Assembly: GCA_030698225.1 (NCBI GenBank)
Contig: JAUYNR010000033.1
Location: 1 to 64,000, forward strand
From: Oxalobacteraceae bacterium
GTDB taxonomy: Bacteria; Pseudomonadota; Gammaproteobacteria; Burkholderiales; Burkholderiaceae_D
Length of the DNA: 64,000 nt
Reading direction: 5' to 3'
The translations under genes and the position numbers were made by a program. Positions within the stretch are counted from its first letter, which is position 1. The number at the start of each line of letters is the position of its first letter. A model generated the notes under the pieces. The model worked only from the letters and a program-made list of their open reading frames with translations, was not told where the DNA came from and made no database searches. Below, one piece after another: positions 1-9,343 of the stretch.

Positions 1-492
1 CGGACTCACCAATAAATACTGGCAGTAATCGAGTCGGCTTGGGCGTTTTGGCATGACCAGAACTTTACGCAACCGCTCTCATCTTTAGGTTTACGTCATT
101 ACATCTTGTTACATTTATATGTTTTTTGCGTAAGTCCTAAATAACATATTCACACCCTCTGCTGGGTGAGTGGATAAGTGGCGTAGCACGTTGATTCAGA
201 AGGGCATTTCGAAATCACATCACGGATTCAGGTTATTTACAAGCAACTTATGCTGTTAAGACTTGCCGCTAATGGCGTAACACACAAATTGACTGTAAAA
301 ATATACAGCACAGTGTATATTTAAATAGGCAATGAATATGTGCGTCAACACTATTGTTTATGCATATACTCCTAGTTTTTAAGGTGACTCCGGGGTGTCC
401 GCCCTGCGATATCTGATCGGGTTATCCGATTGAATATTGGGCTGATGAAGCGTTAGCCCAAGCTACCGCGCTTCACCACGCTGTCCTTCTTA
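1..492. other. Left-edge intergenic region, AT-rich
   Basis: No convincing gene is seen in these bases. The stretch is clearly more AT-rich than the rest of the window. It holds GTAAGTCCTA (130-139), whose complement TAGGACTTAC recurs at 32721-32730, and one inverted copy of the dispersed two-hairpin element (300-373). It could contain the end of a mobile element whose body lies left of the window, but this is a guess. Confidence 0.5.
300..373 (-). repeat. Dispersed two-hairpin element, copy 1
   Basis: Read on the minus strand it runs GGAGTATATGCATAAAC, then GCACATATTCATTGC, then a perfect dyad AATATACA-N6-TGTATATT (300-321). It lies between the end of the nuclease-like gene and the window edge. 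Family membership rests on the shared order of three blocks with the copies at 16851, 17048, 22572, 38161 and 56601. Confidence 0.7.
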
Positions 493-1806
493 TCAGGCGG
501 GCACTAGAAGTGGTGCCGTTGATCTGTTGTTATTCGACCATGAGAACAATCCACTGAAATCATCCGACCACAATGGGCTTTCCCTTTTCGGAAAGTAATA
601 TGCTGTTCCCCCCGATTCAACGATTCCCTCATCTGCTGAAACTAAATCGTTCTCACTGAGGAAGCCGACGCCAATTACATGGTCTCGACCAGTCCCTGAC
701 AAGAATTTGCTGACAGCTATACGTAAAGCCGTCGACTCCTGCGACAAGTCATCGTCTTGGCCTGCAATAGACCGAAGCTGTTCGGCATTTAATCCTTGCA
801 ACCCCGTCAGGAACATGCCGCCGCGAATACTTGAAAACTGTCGCTTGGCCGAATCACTCAATGTGTCAAAAATAGCTTTCATAAATGTGTCATCGGCGGT
901 GCTTTGCACGGCAAGCGCGAGTGCCCCACCGGCGTTGGTACCGATCAACATGGTCTGGCGATTCGTAGTTTCGGTTACTCCATCTACTGTTGTCCGAAGT
1001 TCTTGTGGATTCGTCGCCAACGGAATTTTACCCAATCGTTTGATATCAAATTCGGTAATCCTGATACTCGAACCGTTAGGCAAAGTTGCACTTTTTCCGA
1101 GAAAAACATACGTGCCGACTTGTTTAGCTAACGCCATTCGATCTTTGTATTCAGTTGGCAGCCGTCCTGGAATCGTTAGCACAACAGATAGTCCGCCGGC
1201 AAGACCCTTTCTGGTGGATTCCAGATGAGGCCATAGCAAATTGTAGAAATTGAGCACTTCCTGTTTAGGAATCTTTCGACCTTTGTCCTCCGAAATTGAT
1301 TTGCACTCGACCTCAAGACCCTGCGGACCGAGCCCCTCAATAAGAAGGTCAAACGTACCACCTATCCCACTCATTTCCGGCCAGCTTATCTTAAGGCCGC
1401 GTCTTGCAAAGTGGGTCGCAGCGCTAAGCTCCAAGCGTAATCCACGCATGTCGTCTGGATTTTTAAATGCTCCGTGAATTCGTCGCTTGAACTGTTCCGC
1501 CAGTTTTCTTGGTAAAGCTTCCATGATGGATAGCGCTTGGGCAGCGAAGCTCACAGCAGGATAGATGGCGTGATTATTTATTTCCCAAGGCGGAACGCTG
1601 CCAAACTTAGCGATCAGCTCGCGTAAGCTCTCAAGCTGGAAAGCTATTGAGTTTTCACGCTGAATGTAGTCAGTAAGAAATCGATTTCCTTTTATCTCTT
1701 GCCTGAGCAGTGCGACGCGCTTCTTCCAATAACTATCGCCTACGATGTCGGCAAATTGTTTGTAGATTTCAGGAATCTGCGCCGTCCACATCTCAGTCAA
1801 GATCAT
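493..1806 (-). CDS. Hypothetical protein with PD-(D/E)XK nuclease-like motif
   Basis: A 437-residue protein I do not recognise as a named family. Residues about 120-170 resemble a restriction-endonuclease-like core: E126 in a helix (RLELSAATHF), D153 in GGTFDLLIEG, and E167-x-K169 in GLEVECKS. This is the E...D...ExK pattern of PD-(D/E)XK enzymes. The C-terminal 230 residues show no motif I can name. There is no signal peptide or membrane segment. The gene is visibly lower in GC than nrdJ next door and borders an AT-rich edge, so it may be acquired. A DNA-cleaving or defence role is only inference; non-catalytic uses of this fold are known. Confidence 0.7.
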   Translation of the reverse strand: MILTEMWTAQIPEIYKQFADIVGDSYWKKRVALLRQEIKGNRFLTDYIQRENSIAFQLESLRELIAKFGSVPPWEINNHAIYPAVSFAAQALSIMEALPRKLAEQFKRRIHGAFKNPDDMRGLRLELSAATHFARRGLKISWPEMSGIGGTFDLLIEGLGPQGLEVECKSISEDKGRKIPKQEVLNFYNLLWPHLESTRKGLAGGLSVVLTIPGRLPTEYKDRMALAKQVGTYVFLGKSATLPNGSSIRITEFDIKRLGKIPLATNPQELRTTVDGVTETTNRQTMLIGTNAGGALALAVQSTADDTFMKAIFDTLSDSAKRQFSSIRGGMFLTGLQGLNAEQLRSIAGQDDDLSQESTALRIAVSKFLSGTGRDHVIGVGFLSENDLVSADEGIVESGGTAYYFPKRESPLWSDDFSGLFSWSNNNRSTAPLLVPA

Positions 1807-1870
1807 AGGTTCTCATCCGTGGTGCAACACTCAGTAATACTCAGTAATCGACAGCTGTACCCGCCGAGCC

Positions 1871-4729
1871 TCAACCGCAACTGCCAATCGCCCCGCACGC
1901 GGTGCAGAAATCGCAGCCGTCCTTCTTGATCACCGCGCTGTTGCCGCATTCGGCGCACAGGCGGCCGGCCATCGTGGTGCTGGCTTTCGGCTGGTGGGTC
2001 GGCTCGTCGGTGACCACGCCCATCGCGTTGACCGGGGTGCCGGTTTCGGTCAGGATGCCCAGCATCGCGTAGCGGTGGATCACCAGTTGCGCGACGTAGG
2101 CGACGGTGGACGGGTAGCTGGCCTGCTTTTCGCTGCCCGGGATGCGCGCCAGGAAGTCGCCGCGCGGCTCCGCGTAGTTGAGCAGCTTGCGCAGCTTCAT
2201 GCCAATCCAGGCCGGGTCGATCACCCGCATGTCCAGGCTGAGCAGCTTGCACAGTCCGTCCAGCGCGCGCGGATAGGAGCCGGTCAGCCACATGCTGTAC
2301 GGGCGGCGGGTGCCGTCCGGCATTTGCAGCTCTTTCAGCATCAGCACGAAATCGTCTTCGGTGGACGGGTTGATGATGTCGGCGACCCAGGCCAGCGTGC
2401 CGTCGGTGCCGGTCTTCGGCTCGTGCGGCGCGAACAGCGCATTCAGCACCGGGCTGGGATCGTTGGCCCGGGCGGCGAGCGCGCCCAGCTGGTGGTAGCG
2501 CCATTCGACCAGCTTGGCCAGCGCGGCGGTGGCGCTCGGCACTTGCACCGGAGCGCCGTTGGGCGGCATCGCCATCTGGAAGCTGTCGCCGTATGCATGC
2601 GCCAGCACCGACAGTTTCTTGCGCAGCCAGCCGCGATCGTTGGCGCGCATGTCGGTCGATAGCGTCTTGGCGATCGCATCCAGGCCGCGCGGCGGCTGGC
2701 CGCCCAGCACCCAGACTTCGAACGGCACATCGGCCTGGTCCGACACCACCACCGCGAAATCGCCTTGCGGAGTGCGGATCGTTTCGCTGACCCAGCCGGA
2801 AGTGCCGGCCGGCAAACCGGGACGCGACGGCCAGCGCAGCGAGGCCAGCGGCGGCGACATCGCGACTTCGGTCAGCACCAGCCGCTTGTCCTGCTCCGAC
2901 AGCGTGATCGGCTGCGGCGTGCTGATTTCCGGTGCAGTGGCAGTAGCGGTGACCGACAGTACCGCGCCCAGCACGCTGTTGGGGCGATAGGTGGTGATGC
3001 CTTTGAGGCCCTTGCGCCAGGCTTCCATGTACAGGTTCTTGAATTCCGCATACGGGTAGTCGGCCGGCACGTTGACCGTCTTCGAGATCGCCGCATCGAC
3101 GTAGGGTGCGACTTCGGCCACCATCAGCATGTGGTCGGTGGCGGAAATTTCCAGCGCCGAGACGAACGCCGGCGGCAGCTGGCTGACGTCGTGGCCGAGC
3201 GCGCGATAGACCCGGTACGCGTGGTCTTCCACCGTGTAATCCTTCTTTGTCCCGTCGGCCATGCGTTTCATCCGGTTGTAGAACCACGAGAATGCCGGCT
3301 CGATGCCGTTCGACGCATTGTCGGCGAACGCCAGCGAAATGGTGCCGGTCGGCGCAATCGAGGTCAGGTGCGAATTGCGGATGCCGTGGCTGCGGATCGC
3401 GTCTTTCAGCGCGTCCGGCAGCCGTGCAGCGAAGCCGCCCTGCAGATATTTTTCCGCATCGAGCAGCGGGAACGCTCCGCGTTCCTTGGCCAGATCGACC
3501 GAGCCGAAATAGGCGGCGTCGCGCATTTCGCGCGCGATGTCGCCGGACAGCGCGCGGCCCTGCTCGGAGTCGTAGCGCACGCCCAGCATGATCAGCGCAT
3601 CGCCCAGGCCGGTGAAGCCCAGGCCCAGCCGGCGCTTGGCGTCGGCTTCGCGCGCCTGCTCTTCGAGCGGCCACTTGGTGGCGATCAGCACGTTGTCGAG
3701 CATCCGCACCGCGATCTTGGTGACCTTCGCCATCAGCGCGAAATCGAATGCCGCCTCGGGCGTAAACGGCGCAGTCACGTAGGCGGTCAGATTCAGGCTG
3801 CCCAGGCAGCAGCAGCCGTAGTCGGGCAGCGGCTGTTCGCCGCACGGGTTGGTGGCTTCGATGGTTTCGCAGTACGACAGGTTGTTTTCGGCATTGATGC
3901 GGTCCATGTACAGCACGCCCGGTTCGGCCGCCGCATAGGTGCTTTGCATGATCAAGTCCCACACTTCGCGCGCCTGCACGGTGCGGTACACCCACAGCCC
4001 GTCGGCGCGCAGGTAGGCGCCGCTGCGCTTGAGTTCGGCATTCGGCTCGTTGACATGCGTCAGCTCGAACGGCAGGTCGGCAGCCACCGCCTGCATGAAG
4101 GCGTCGGTGACGCCGACCGAGACGTTGAAGTTGTTCAGCTGGCCGCGCTCCTGCTTGACCGTGATGAAGTCGAGCACGTCCGGATGGGTCACGTTGACCA
4201 CCGCCATTTGCGCGCCGCGGCGGGCGCCGGCGGATTCCACCGTCTCGCACGAGCGGTCGAATACTTTCATGTAGGAAATCGGGCCGGATGCGCTGCTGCC
4301 GGTGCCCTTGACCATCGCGCCCCGGGGCCGGATCGCGGAAAAATTGTAGCCGACGCCGCCGCCGCGCCGCATGGTTTCGGCGGCCTGCGCCAGCGCGGTA
4401 TAAATGCCCGGCTTGCCGCCGACGCGTTCGGTGATCGAGTCGCCGACCGGCTGCACGAAGCAATTGATCAGCGTGCTCTGCAGATCGGTGCCGGCGGCGC
4501 TGTTGACGCGTCCGGCCGGGATGAAGCCTTGCTGCATCGCCCACAGGAATTCTTCCGCATGCTTCTTGCGCTGCTTGGCGTCCTCGACCTGCGCCAGCGC
4601 CTTGGCCACCCGGGCGCGCACTTCATCGATGCTGGTTTCGCCGCCTTTCGCGTATTTTTCGATCAGTACTTCGGTCGAAATATCCTGTGGTTCGGCCAGT
4701 GCGATCGCGCTGTTTTCGAGTTTTTGCAT
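1871..4729 (-). CDS. nrdJ: Adenosylcobalamin-dependent (class II) ribonucleotide reductase
   Basis: Reduces ribonucleotides to deoxyribonucleotides for DNA synthesis with a B12-derived radical, with or without oxygen. The 952-residue length fits the large NrdJ form. Visible active-site features are NPCGE (thiyl-radical Cys296 and Glu298), C90 in the LINCFV segment and a Cys cluster at 306-308 as the likely redox pair, and a glycine-rich [10 protein letters not shown] at 121-130. The C-terminus carries a CxxC-rich zinc-finger-like tail (CAEC...CDFCTAC). The start ATG follows an AGGAGCCC-type ribosome site. I looked upstream for a cobalamin riboswitch and saw none. A nearby BtuF-like gene (5926) may be linked through B12, but that is inference. 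Confidence 0.95.
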   Translation of the reverse strand: MQKLENSAIALAEPQDISTEVLIEKYAKGGETSIDEVRARVAKALAQVEDAKQRKKHAEEFLWAMQQGFIPAGRVNSAAGTDLQSTLINCFVQPVGDSITERVGGKPGIYTALAQAAETMRRGGGVGYNFSAIRPRGAMVKGTGSSASGPISYMKVFDRSCETVESAGARRGAQMAVVNVTHPDVLDFITVKQERGQLNNFNVSVGVTDAFMQAVAADLPFELTHVNEPNAELKRSGAYLRADGLWVYRTVQAREVWDLIMQSTYAAAEPGVLYMDRINAENNLSYCETIEATNPCGEQPLPDYGCCCLGSLNLTAYVTAPFTPEAAFDFALMAKVTKIAVRMLDNVLIATKWPLEEQAREADAKRRLGLGFTGLGDALIMLGVRYDSEQGRALSGDIAREMRDAAYFGSVDLAKERGAFPLLDAEKYLQGGFAARLPDALKDAIRSHGIRNSHLTSIAPTGTISLAFADNASNGIEPAFSWFYNRMKRMADGTKKDYTVEDHAYRVYRALGHDVSQLPPAFVSALEISATDHMLMVAEVAPYVDAAISKTVNVPADYPYAEFKNLYMEAWRKGLKGITTYRPNSVLGAVLSVTATATAPEISTPQPITLSEQDKRLVLTEVAMSPPLASLRWPSRPGLPAGTSGWVSETIRTPQGDFAVVVSDQADVPFEVWVLGGQPPRGLDAIAKTLSTDMRANDRGWLRKKLSVLAHAYGDSFQMAMPPNGAPVQVPSATAALAKLVEWRYHQLGALAARANDPSPVLNALFAPHEPKTGTDGTLAWVADIINPSTEDDFVLMLKELQMPDGTRRPYSMWLTGSYPRALDGLCKLLSLDMRVIDPAWIGMKLRKLLNYAEPRGDFLARIPGSEKQASYPSTVAYVAQLVIHRYAMLGILTETGTPVNAMGVVTDEPTHQPKASTTMAGRLCAECGNSAVIKKDGCDFCTACGAIGSCG

Positions 4730-5114
4730 GTTGGGCTCCTTGGAGCCGGCGCCTGTGACGCCGGGTTAATCTGAATGGGGGTAATGCGGTGTTGATTGTG
4801 CGATAAGACAAGATAATTGCCGCTAAGAAAGCAGTCTGCTGCGGCCCGCTTTGTGCATCTGCAAACACGCCTGATGCGGGTCTTAAGGGACCCTATTATC
4901 CGCCAATTCAAGCAGCTTCAACAATACATATAGTTAAAAATTTATGCAAATAACTATATGTAGTATAAATTCCGAGATTGTGGGTGCATAGGCGCACAGC
5001 TCTGCAATCCCCAGTTTAGCAAGAAAAGCCTGGCACGAACGGGCTGCAGCAGGCTGTGCTCTAATATTCACCGCATGCACGCAGTTTTTTTCAAGCAGCG
5101 CAAAAAGGATAGCA
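4730..5114. other. Intergenic region between divergent nrdJ and SDR gene
   Basis: Contains the divergent promoters of nrdJ and the SDR gene and no gene I can support. Its main feature is a perfect interrupted dyad: TACATATAGTTA at 4925-4936 and TAACTATATGTA at 4951-4962, separated by 14 bases. This could be a regulator site (NrdR-like boxes are AT-rich and often paired, but the match is not exact) or a cruciform-forming repeat. Confidence 0.5.
4925..4962. promoter_or_regulatory. 12-bp interrupted inverted repeat upstream of nrdJ
   Basis: TACATATAGTTA and its exact reverse complement TAACTATATGTA are separated by 14 bases, about 200 bp upstream of the nrdJ start. NrdR control of nrd genes through paired AT-rich boxes is well known. 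These arms are not a clear match to that consensus, so the regulator is left open. Confidence 0.4.
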
Positions 5115-5936
5115 ATGACACATGTTTTCATCACCGGCGCATCGAGCGGCATCGGGGCAGCACTGGCGCGCGAATATGCGGCGCAGGGCGCGGTGCTGGG
5201 CCTGGTCGCGCGGCGCGGGCCGGCGCTGGCGCAACTGATTGCCAGCCTGCCCCACCCGCAACGGCATCGCAGCTATGCGCTGGATGTGACCGACCATCCG
5301 GCTTTGACTGCGGCCGCGCAGGATTTCATCGGCTATGCGGGCGCAGCCGGGGTCGAGGTCGTGATCGCCAGCGCCGGCATCTCGCAAGGCACGCTGACCG
5401 AGTACGCGGAAGATATCCCGGTGTTCGAGCGCATCATGGCGGTCAACCTGAACGCGACGGTGGCCACCTTTGCCCCGTTCATCGCCGGCATGAAGGCACG
5501 CTCCGGCCCCTGCCGTCTGGTCGGGATCGGCAGCGTGGCCGGGATCCGCGGCCTGCCGGGCGCGGAAGCGTACAGCGCGTCGAAGGCGGCGCTGATCAGC
5601 TATTGCGAATCGCTGCGGCTGGAACTGCAGCCGAGCGGAATCCGGGTCGTGACCATTTCACCCGGCTATATCGACACCGCGATGACGCAGGCCAACAATT
5701 ATCCGATGCCGTTCCTGATGCCGGCAGCCGGCTTTGCGGCGTCCGCGCGGGCTGCGATTGCGGCCGGCGCCAGTTACCGGGTGATTCCGTGGCAGATGGG
5801 CGTGGTCGCCAAGCTGTTGCGGCTGCTGCCGAACTGGCTGTACGACCGGGTGTTTTCGAACGCGCCGCACAAGGCGCGCGCTGCCGCCTCAGCAACTTCA
5901 GCAGCCCAGCCAGCCGGAGCCAACGATGCTGATTGA
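5115..5936 (+). CDS. SDR family NAD(P)-dependent oxidoreductase
   Basis: A 273-residue classical short-chain dehydrogenase/reductase. TGASSGIG near the N-terminus (residues 7-14) is the dinucleotide-binding turn. ASAGIS stands in for the NAG motif, and YSASK carries the catalytic Tyr and Lys. The substrate cannot be read from sequence. AAAGGATAGCA sits just before the ATG. The last 11 bases overlap the start of the BtuF-like gene, so the two are probably co-transcribed. Confidence 0.9.
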   Translation: MTHVFITGASSGIGAALAREYAAQGAVLGLVARRGPALAQLIASLPHPQRHRSYALDVTDHPALTAAAQDFIGYAGAAGVEVVIASAGISQGTLTEYAEDIPVFERIMAVNLNATVATFAPFIAGMKARSGPCRLVGIGSVAGIRGLPGAEAYSASKAALISYCESLRLELQPSGIRVVTISPGYIDTAMTQANNYPMPFLMPAAGFAASARAAIAAGASYRVIPWQMGVVAKLLRLLPNWLYDRVFSNAPHKARAAASATSAAQPAGANDAD

Positions 5937-6723
5937 TGCGGTGGGACGGGTGCATGCGGCGGTTGCAGCCGGTACGCCGGTGCGGATCGTATCGCTGGTG
6001 CCGTCGATCACCGAACTGCTGTGCGACCTGGGACTGGCGCCGCAGATCGTCGGGCGCACCGGATTCTGCATCCATCCGAAAGACCTGGTGCGCACGATTG
6101 CGAAAGTCGGCGGCACCAAGGATGTCAATTTCGAGAAGATCCGCGCGCTGGCGCCGACCCACCTGATCGTCAACATCGATGAAAACGAGAAACCGGCGGT
6201 CGAGGCGCTCGCCGAATTCATCCCGCATCTGATCGTCACCCACCCTAATACCCCGCGCGACAACCTGGATCTGTACCGGCTGCTGGGCGGCATCTTCGGC
6301 GCCGAGTCGCAAGCCGATTGCCTGTGCCGCGCATTCGAGCACGCCTATGCGGCGCTGGCGGCGCGGCCCGGACGGGCGCCGCGCAGCGTGCTGTACTGCA
6401 TCTGGAAAGACCCGTGGATGACGGTGTCGAAAGACACCTATATTGCCAACATGCTGGCGCAGATCGGCTGGCAGGCGTGGCAAGCGCCGCTTGCACCAGA
6501 CCCGGTGCGCTATCCGGTGTTCGAATGGTCGCCGGCCGTGCTTGATGCAATCGATGCGGTGCTGCTGTCGAGCGAGCCGTACCGCTTCACCGACGCGCAT
6601 GCCGATGCGCTGCAGCGCCAGATCGGCGTGCCGGTGCAACTGGTCGATGGCGAAATGCTGTCGTGGTACGGCAGCCGGGCGATTGCCGGCCTGCGCTATC
6701 TGAAAACGCTGGCAGAATCGTAG
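5926..6723 (+). CDS. BtuF-like (COG0614) binding-protein fold, probably cytosolic
   Basis: A 265-residue protein with the helical-backbone metal-receptor fold typical of ABC cobalamin and iron-siderophore binding proteins. The N-terminal RIVSLVPSITELLCDLGL is the usual opening strand-helix, followed by PTHLIVNIDEN and the YCIWKDPWMTVSKDTYIANML region. No signal peptide or lipobox is seen, and no permease or ATPase gene is adjacent, so it may not act as a transport receptor. It overlaps the SDR gene by 11 bp. Its TAG stop is formed by the first bases of a GTAG-type palindromic repeat. Confidence 0.75.
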   Translation: MLIDAVGRVHAAVAAGTPVRIVSLVPSITELLCDLGLAPQIVGRTGFCIHPKDLVRTIAKVGGTKDVNFEKIRALAPTHLIVNIDENEKPAVEALAEFIPHLIVTHPNTPRDNLDLYRLLGGIFGAESQADCLCRAFEHAYAALAARPGRAPRSVLYCIWKDPWMTVSKDTYIANMLAQIGWQAWQAPLAPDPVRYPVFEWSPAVLDAIDAVLLSSEPYRFTDAHADALQRQIGVPVQLVDGEMLSWYGSRAIAGLRYLKTLAES

Positions 6724-6749
6724 GTCGGAAAAGCGCAGCGCCTTCCGAC
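6720..6749. repeat. REP family 3, single unit (GTAGGTCGGAAAAGCGC)
   Basis: GTAGGTCGGAAAAGCGCAGC then GCCTTCCGAC forms a hairpin of GTCGGAA with TTCCGAC around an inner GCGC. It lies between convergent genes and supplies the stop codon of the BtuF-like gene. The same unit occurs as an inverted pair at 16951-17024. Confidence 0.8.
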
Positions 6750-6759
6750 ATCGGCCGAT

Positions 6760-7692
6760 TTACGAGAAATGCCGCTCCAGCCATTTTGCTATGCCTGCCG
6801 GCGTACGGAAGTCGGCGACCGAGCGGCATTCGATTGCCGGCTGCCGGTCCCGCAGCATGCGCGACAATGCGGCACCGGGGCCCAGTTCCAGCGCCACACT
6901 GATGCCGGCTTCGGCGCACGCATCCATGCATTGATCCCAGCAGATTGTTTCGGCGACCTGGCGCGGCAGCAACGCTAACGCATCCTCTTTTTTCGTCACC
7001 GGCGCAGCCGAGATGCCGGCCAGCACCGGGGCCTTGAAATCCATGAATTGGCACTGCTGCAATGCGGCGCCGAAAGGCGCGACCGCGTCCTGCATCAAGC
7101 CGGTGTGCGAAGCCACCTCGACCGGAATCGGGGTCAGTTGCGCGCCCATTTGCGTCAGGCCGGCTGCGGCCGCGCGCAGATCGCGGCACCAGCCGCCGAT
7201 AATCAGGCTGTCCGCGCCGTTTTGAATCGCAATCGACAACTGGTGTTGCGCCAATAACGGCTGTAGCGCCGTTGCGGTCAAACCGGAGACCGCCAGCAGC
7301 GACTGCGCGGCAGTGGGCACGGTGCAGGCGTCCATCGTGCGCGCACGCGTAGCCGCCAGTGCGATCAGCTGTGCGGCCGAGAGTGCGCCGGCGACACCAT
7401 AGGCGCTGAGTTCGCCGATGCTGTAGCCGGCTACCAGCGCCGGCACGGGAATGCGGTCCTTGATGGCTTCCCACACCGCCAGTGCTGCGGCAACGATCAA
7501 GGGCTGCGCGATCCGGTTGGAAAACAGCAGCGCAGGGTCGGCCAGCGCCGCCGGCAGCGGCATCCCGCATGCGGCTTCCAGCGGCCAGTGCGCCAGCAGG
7601 CTTGCCACGCGCGGATCCGATCTGGCCAGATCGAACATCTGCGGATGTTGCGCGCCCTGACCTGGGCACAGGATGGCTAGACGTTGCATCAT
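6760..7692 (-). CDS. mdcH: Malonate decarboxylase epsilon subunit (malonyl-CoA:ACP transacylase)
   Basis: Loads malonyl groups from malonyl-CoA onto the dephospho-CoA-type prosthetic group of the MdcC carrier and so activates the decarboxylase. The 310-residue protein opens with ILCPGQGAQ, the usual start of acyltransferases of the FabD type. It has GYSIGE, the GxSxG nucleophile elbow, near residue 90. It is the last gene of the mdc operon, 9 bp after mdcB. Two adjacent ATG codons give a one-residue uncertainty in the start. Confidence 0.92.
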   Translation of the reverse strand: MMQRLAILCPGQGAQHPQMFDLARSDPRVASLLAHWPLEAACGMPLPAALADPALLFSNRIAQPLIVAAALAVWEAIKDRIPVPALVAGYSIGELSAYGVAGALSAAQLIALAATRARTMDACTVPTAAQSLLAVSGLTATALQPLLAQHQLSIAIQNGADSLIIGGWCRDLRAAAAGLTQMGAQLTPIPVEVASHTGLMQDAVAPFGAALQQCQFMDFKAPVLAGISAAPVTKKEDALALLPRQVAETICWDQCMDACAEAGISVALELGPGAALSRMLRDRQPAIECRSVADFRTPAGIAKWLERHFS

Positions 7693-7701
7693 TGTCAGGC
7701 T

Positions 7702-8661
7702 TCAGGGACGATCATCATTGCTCCGATAGATTGCGGCCACCGCATGCACCAGGCAGCTTGCCGCCAGCAGATCGGCCGCGCCGCCGGGCGACAGGCGTTG
7801 CCGGACGAAAGCGCGATGGCAACCCAGCGCGAGCGTTTTCCAGTGCGGGTCGGCGCTGCCGCCGCGCGCCAGAAAATGCCGCGCCAGATGCTTGACCGTT
7901 GCAGCTCCGGCCGCGCCGCCGCGATGATAGACATTGGTGTCGCTGACATGCGCCATCAGCGAGAAAAATGCATCGACCTGCGCGCAATGCAGGCTGCGTC
8001 CGGCGTCCAGCGTGCGCGTCAGCGCCGGCAATGCGACTTCGAACACCGACGGCAGGCCGAGCGCTGCCTCCTCCCTGGCGCCGCTGGCCGCGTACCGCGC
8101 GGCCGCCTGCAGACCGTGCGACCGGGTGCTGCCTGCGTGCGTATGCGCGGCCAGCGCAGCGCCCCACTGCAGCAGCAGGGTGGCGCGGATCGCCTGGGCC
8201 GACAGAGCGATATGGTGCGCGCGGCAATAGCCGATCGCCGCACACAGCATGCCGAGGCAGAAGATCGCGCCGCGATGGGTATTGATGCCGCCGGTAGCGC
8301 CGAGCATGCGCGCCTCGGCAGCCACGCCCAGCCGCTGCAAGGTGTCGAATCGGGCACCGGCCATGCCGGCTGCGGTGATCTCGATGAAGTAATGCCGCAG
8401 CGCAAAAAGGCTGCGCATGAAGGTCGCCGCCGTCATGTCGTGATGGCTGCCGTTGTCGACCAGCGACACCAGGCCGGGCTTCGGATACAGGGCCAGTTCC
8501 GCATACAGGCTGCGCACCGCGAGGCGGCCGATCTGCGCGCAAAACGGCTGTTCCGCCTGCGCAACCGGTTCGGCCAGCAGCGCTTGCAGCGTCGCGCGAT
8601 GCGGGTTGGCGCAGACTTTTTGCCGCTTGTCGGGTATCAAAGCGGGGATCAATTCATGCAT
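7702..8661 (-). CDS. mdcB: Triphosphoribosyl-dephospho-CoA synthase
   Basis: Makes the 2'-(5''-triphosphoribosyl)-3'-dephospho-CoA precursor of the malonate decarboxylase prosthetic group from ATP and dephospho-CoA. Family features include ELALYPKPGLVSLVDNGSHHDM, shown here in pieces as YPKPGLVS and GSHHDM, and a C-terminal GGAADLLAA. I place the start at the ATG giving MHELIPAL (319 residues), which has GGAG eight bases upstream. A TTG seven codons earlier is in frame but less convincing. The gene overlaps the end of mdcG by 8 bp. Confidence 0.9.
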   Translation of the reverse strand: MHELIPALIPDKRQKVCANPHRATLQALLAEPVAQAEQPFCAQIGRLAVRSLYAELALYPKPGLVSLVDNGSHHDMTAATFMRSLFALRHYFIEITAAGMAGARFDTLQRLGVAAEARMLGATGGINTHRGAIFCLGMLCAAIGYCRAHHIALSAQAIRATLLLQWGAALAAHTHAGSTRSHGLQAAARYAASGAREEAALGLPSVFEVALPALTRTLDAGRSLHCAQVDAFFSLMAHVSDTNVYHRGGAAGAATVKHLARHFLARGGSADPHWKTLALGCHRAFVRQRLSPGGAADLLAASCLVHAVAAIYRSNDDRP

Positions 8662-9343
8662 CGATATGCTCCGGATTAACAAACGACGCCAGCAGCGCCG
8701 CCAGCGTCGACAACTGCACGCCGCGATCGTCCTTCACCAGCACCCGCGACTGGCTATCGCCGGCCTGAGCCCATTCCTTCCAGGCCACCGCCTGCCCCGA
8801 CGGGAACCGGATTTCGCCATCCAGCGGCAAGCTCTGCGCATGCTGCTGCAGCAACGCGATGCCTGCCTCCAGCTGCGACCGGTTCTTGGGCGCGAACAGC
8901 AGGTCGATGTCGGATCCGGCGCCGACATAGGATGCGCCCGTCAGCGCTTGCAGCGCGAGCGAGCCATACACGCCGAACGTCAGATCATTCCGGGCGACAT
9001 CAGCCGCCAGCAATTGCAGCGCCTCCCGCCAGTGCGCGGGCGCGCCGGCCAGCACCGCATCGATCGAAAGCGGGCCGCGTATCCGGCGCACTTCGGCAAC
9101 CGCTGCGCGCAGCGCAATCCGCACCTTGTGCCCGGTCTGCGGGTCGGGCGGCAGCGCGAGACCCAGGCAAACTGCATGCTCCGGCGTGCCAACGTCGGCG
9201 CGCCGGACGATCGCCGGCCAGTCGGCCTGCTGCCAGCGCGCCAGCGCCGCATGGCTGGCCGGCGCCAGCTTTTCGCCGCCACAGTCGCGGCAACTCTGCC
9301 AGCCTTGCGCGCTGAGCCAGACCAGGCTATGCCGCGTGTACAT
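8654..9343 (-). CDS. mdcG: Malonate decarboxylase holo-ACP synthase
   Basis: Transfers the phosphoribosyl-dephospho-CoA group made by MdcB onto a serine of MdcC. The 229-residue protein contains GAGSDIDLLF, the GSDxDLL metal-binding motif of nucleotidyltransferases, as expected for this family. It lies between mdcE (17-bp overlap) and mdcB (8-bp overlap). The overlaps indicate tight translational coupling. Confidence 0.9.
   Translation of the reverse strand: MYTRHSLVWLSAQGWQSCRDCGGEKLAPASHAALARWQQADWPAIVRRADVGTPEHAVCLGLALPPDPQTGHKVRIALRAAVAEVRRIRGPLSIDAVLAGAPAHWREALQLLAADVARNDLTFGVYGSLALQALTGASYVGAGSDIDLLFAPKNRSQLEAGIALLQQHAQSLPLDGEIRFPSGQAVAWKEWAQAGDSQSRVLVKDDRGVQLSTLAALLASFVNPEHIDA

Noticed and set aside
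1803-4544. 913-codon open frame on the minus strand overlapping nrdJ
   Set aside because: It is an Arg/Ala/Gly-rich shadow of the nrdJ reading frame; nrdJ has clear active-site motifs in its own frame.
2765-4774. 669-codon open frame on the plus strand opposite nrdJ
   Set aside because: Low-complexity His/Gln/Arg-rich translation typical of the antisense of a high-GC gene; no ribosome site or motif.
4730-4924. Possible cobalamin riboswitch before nrdJ
   Set aside because: I could not find the conserved B12-box GCCACTG or the related core pieces on the minus strand.
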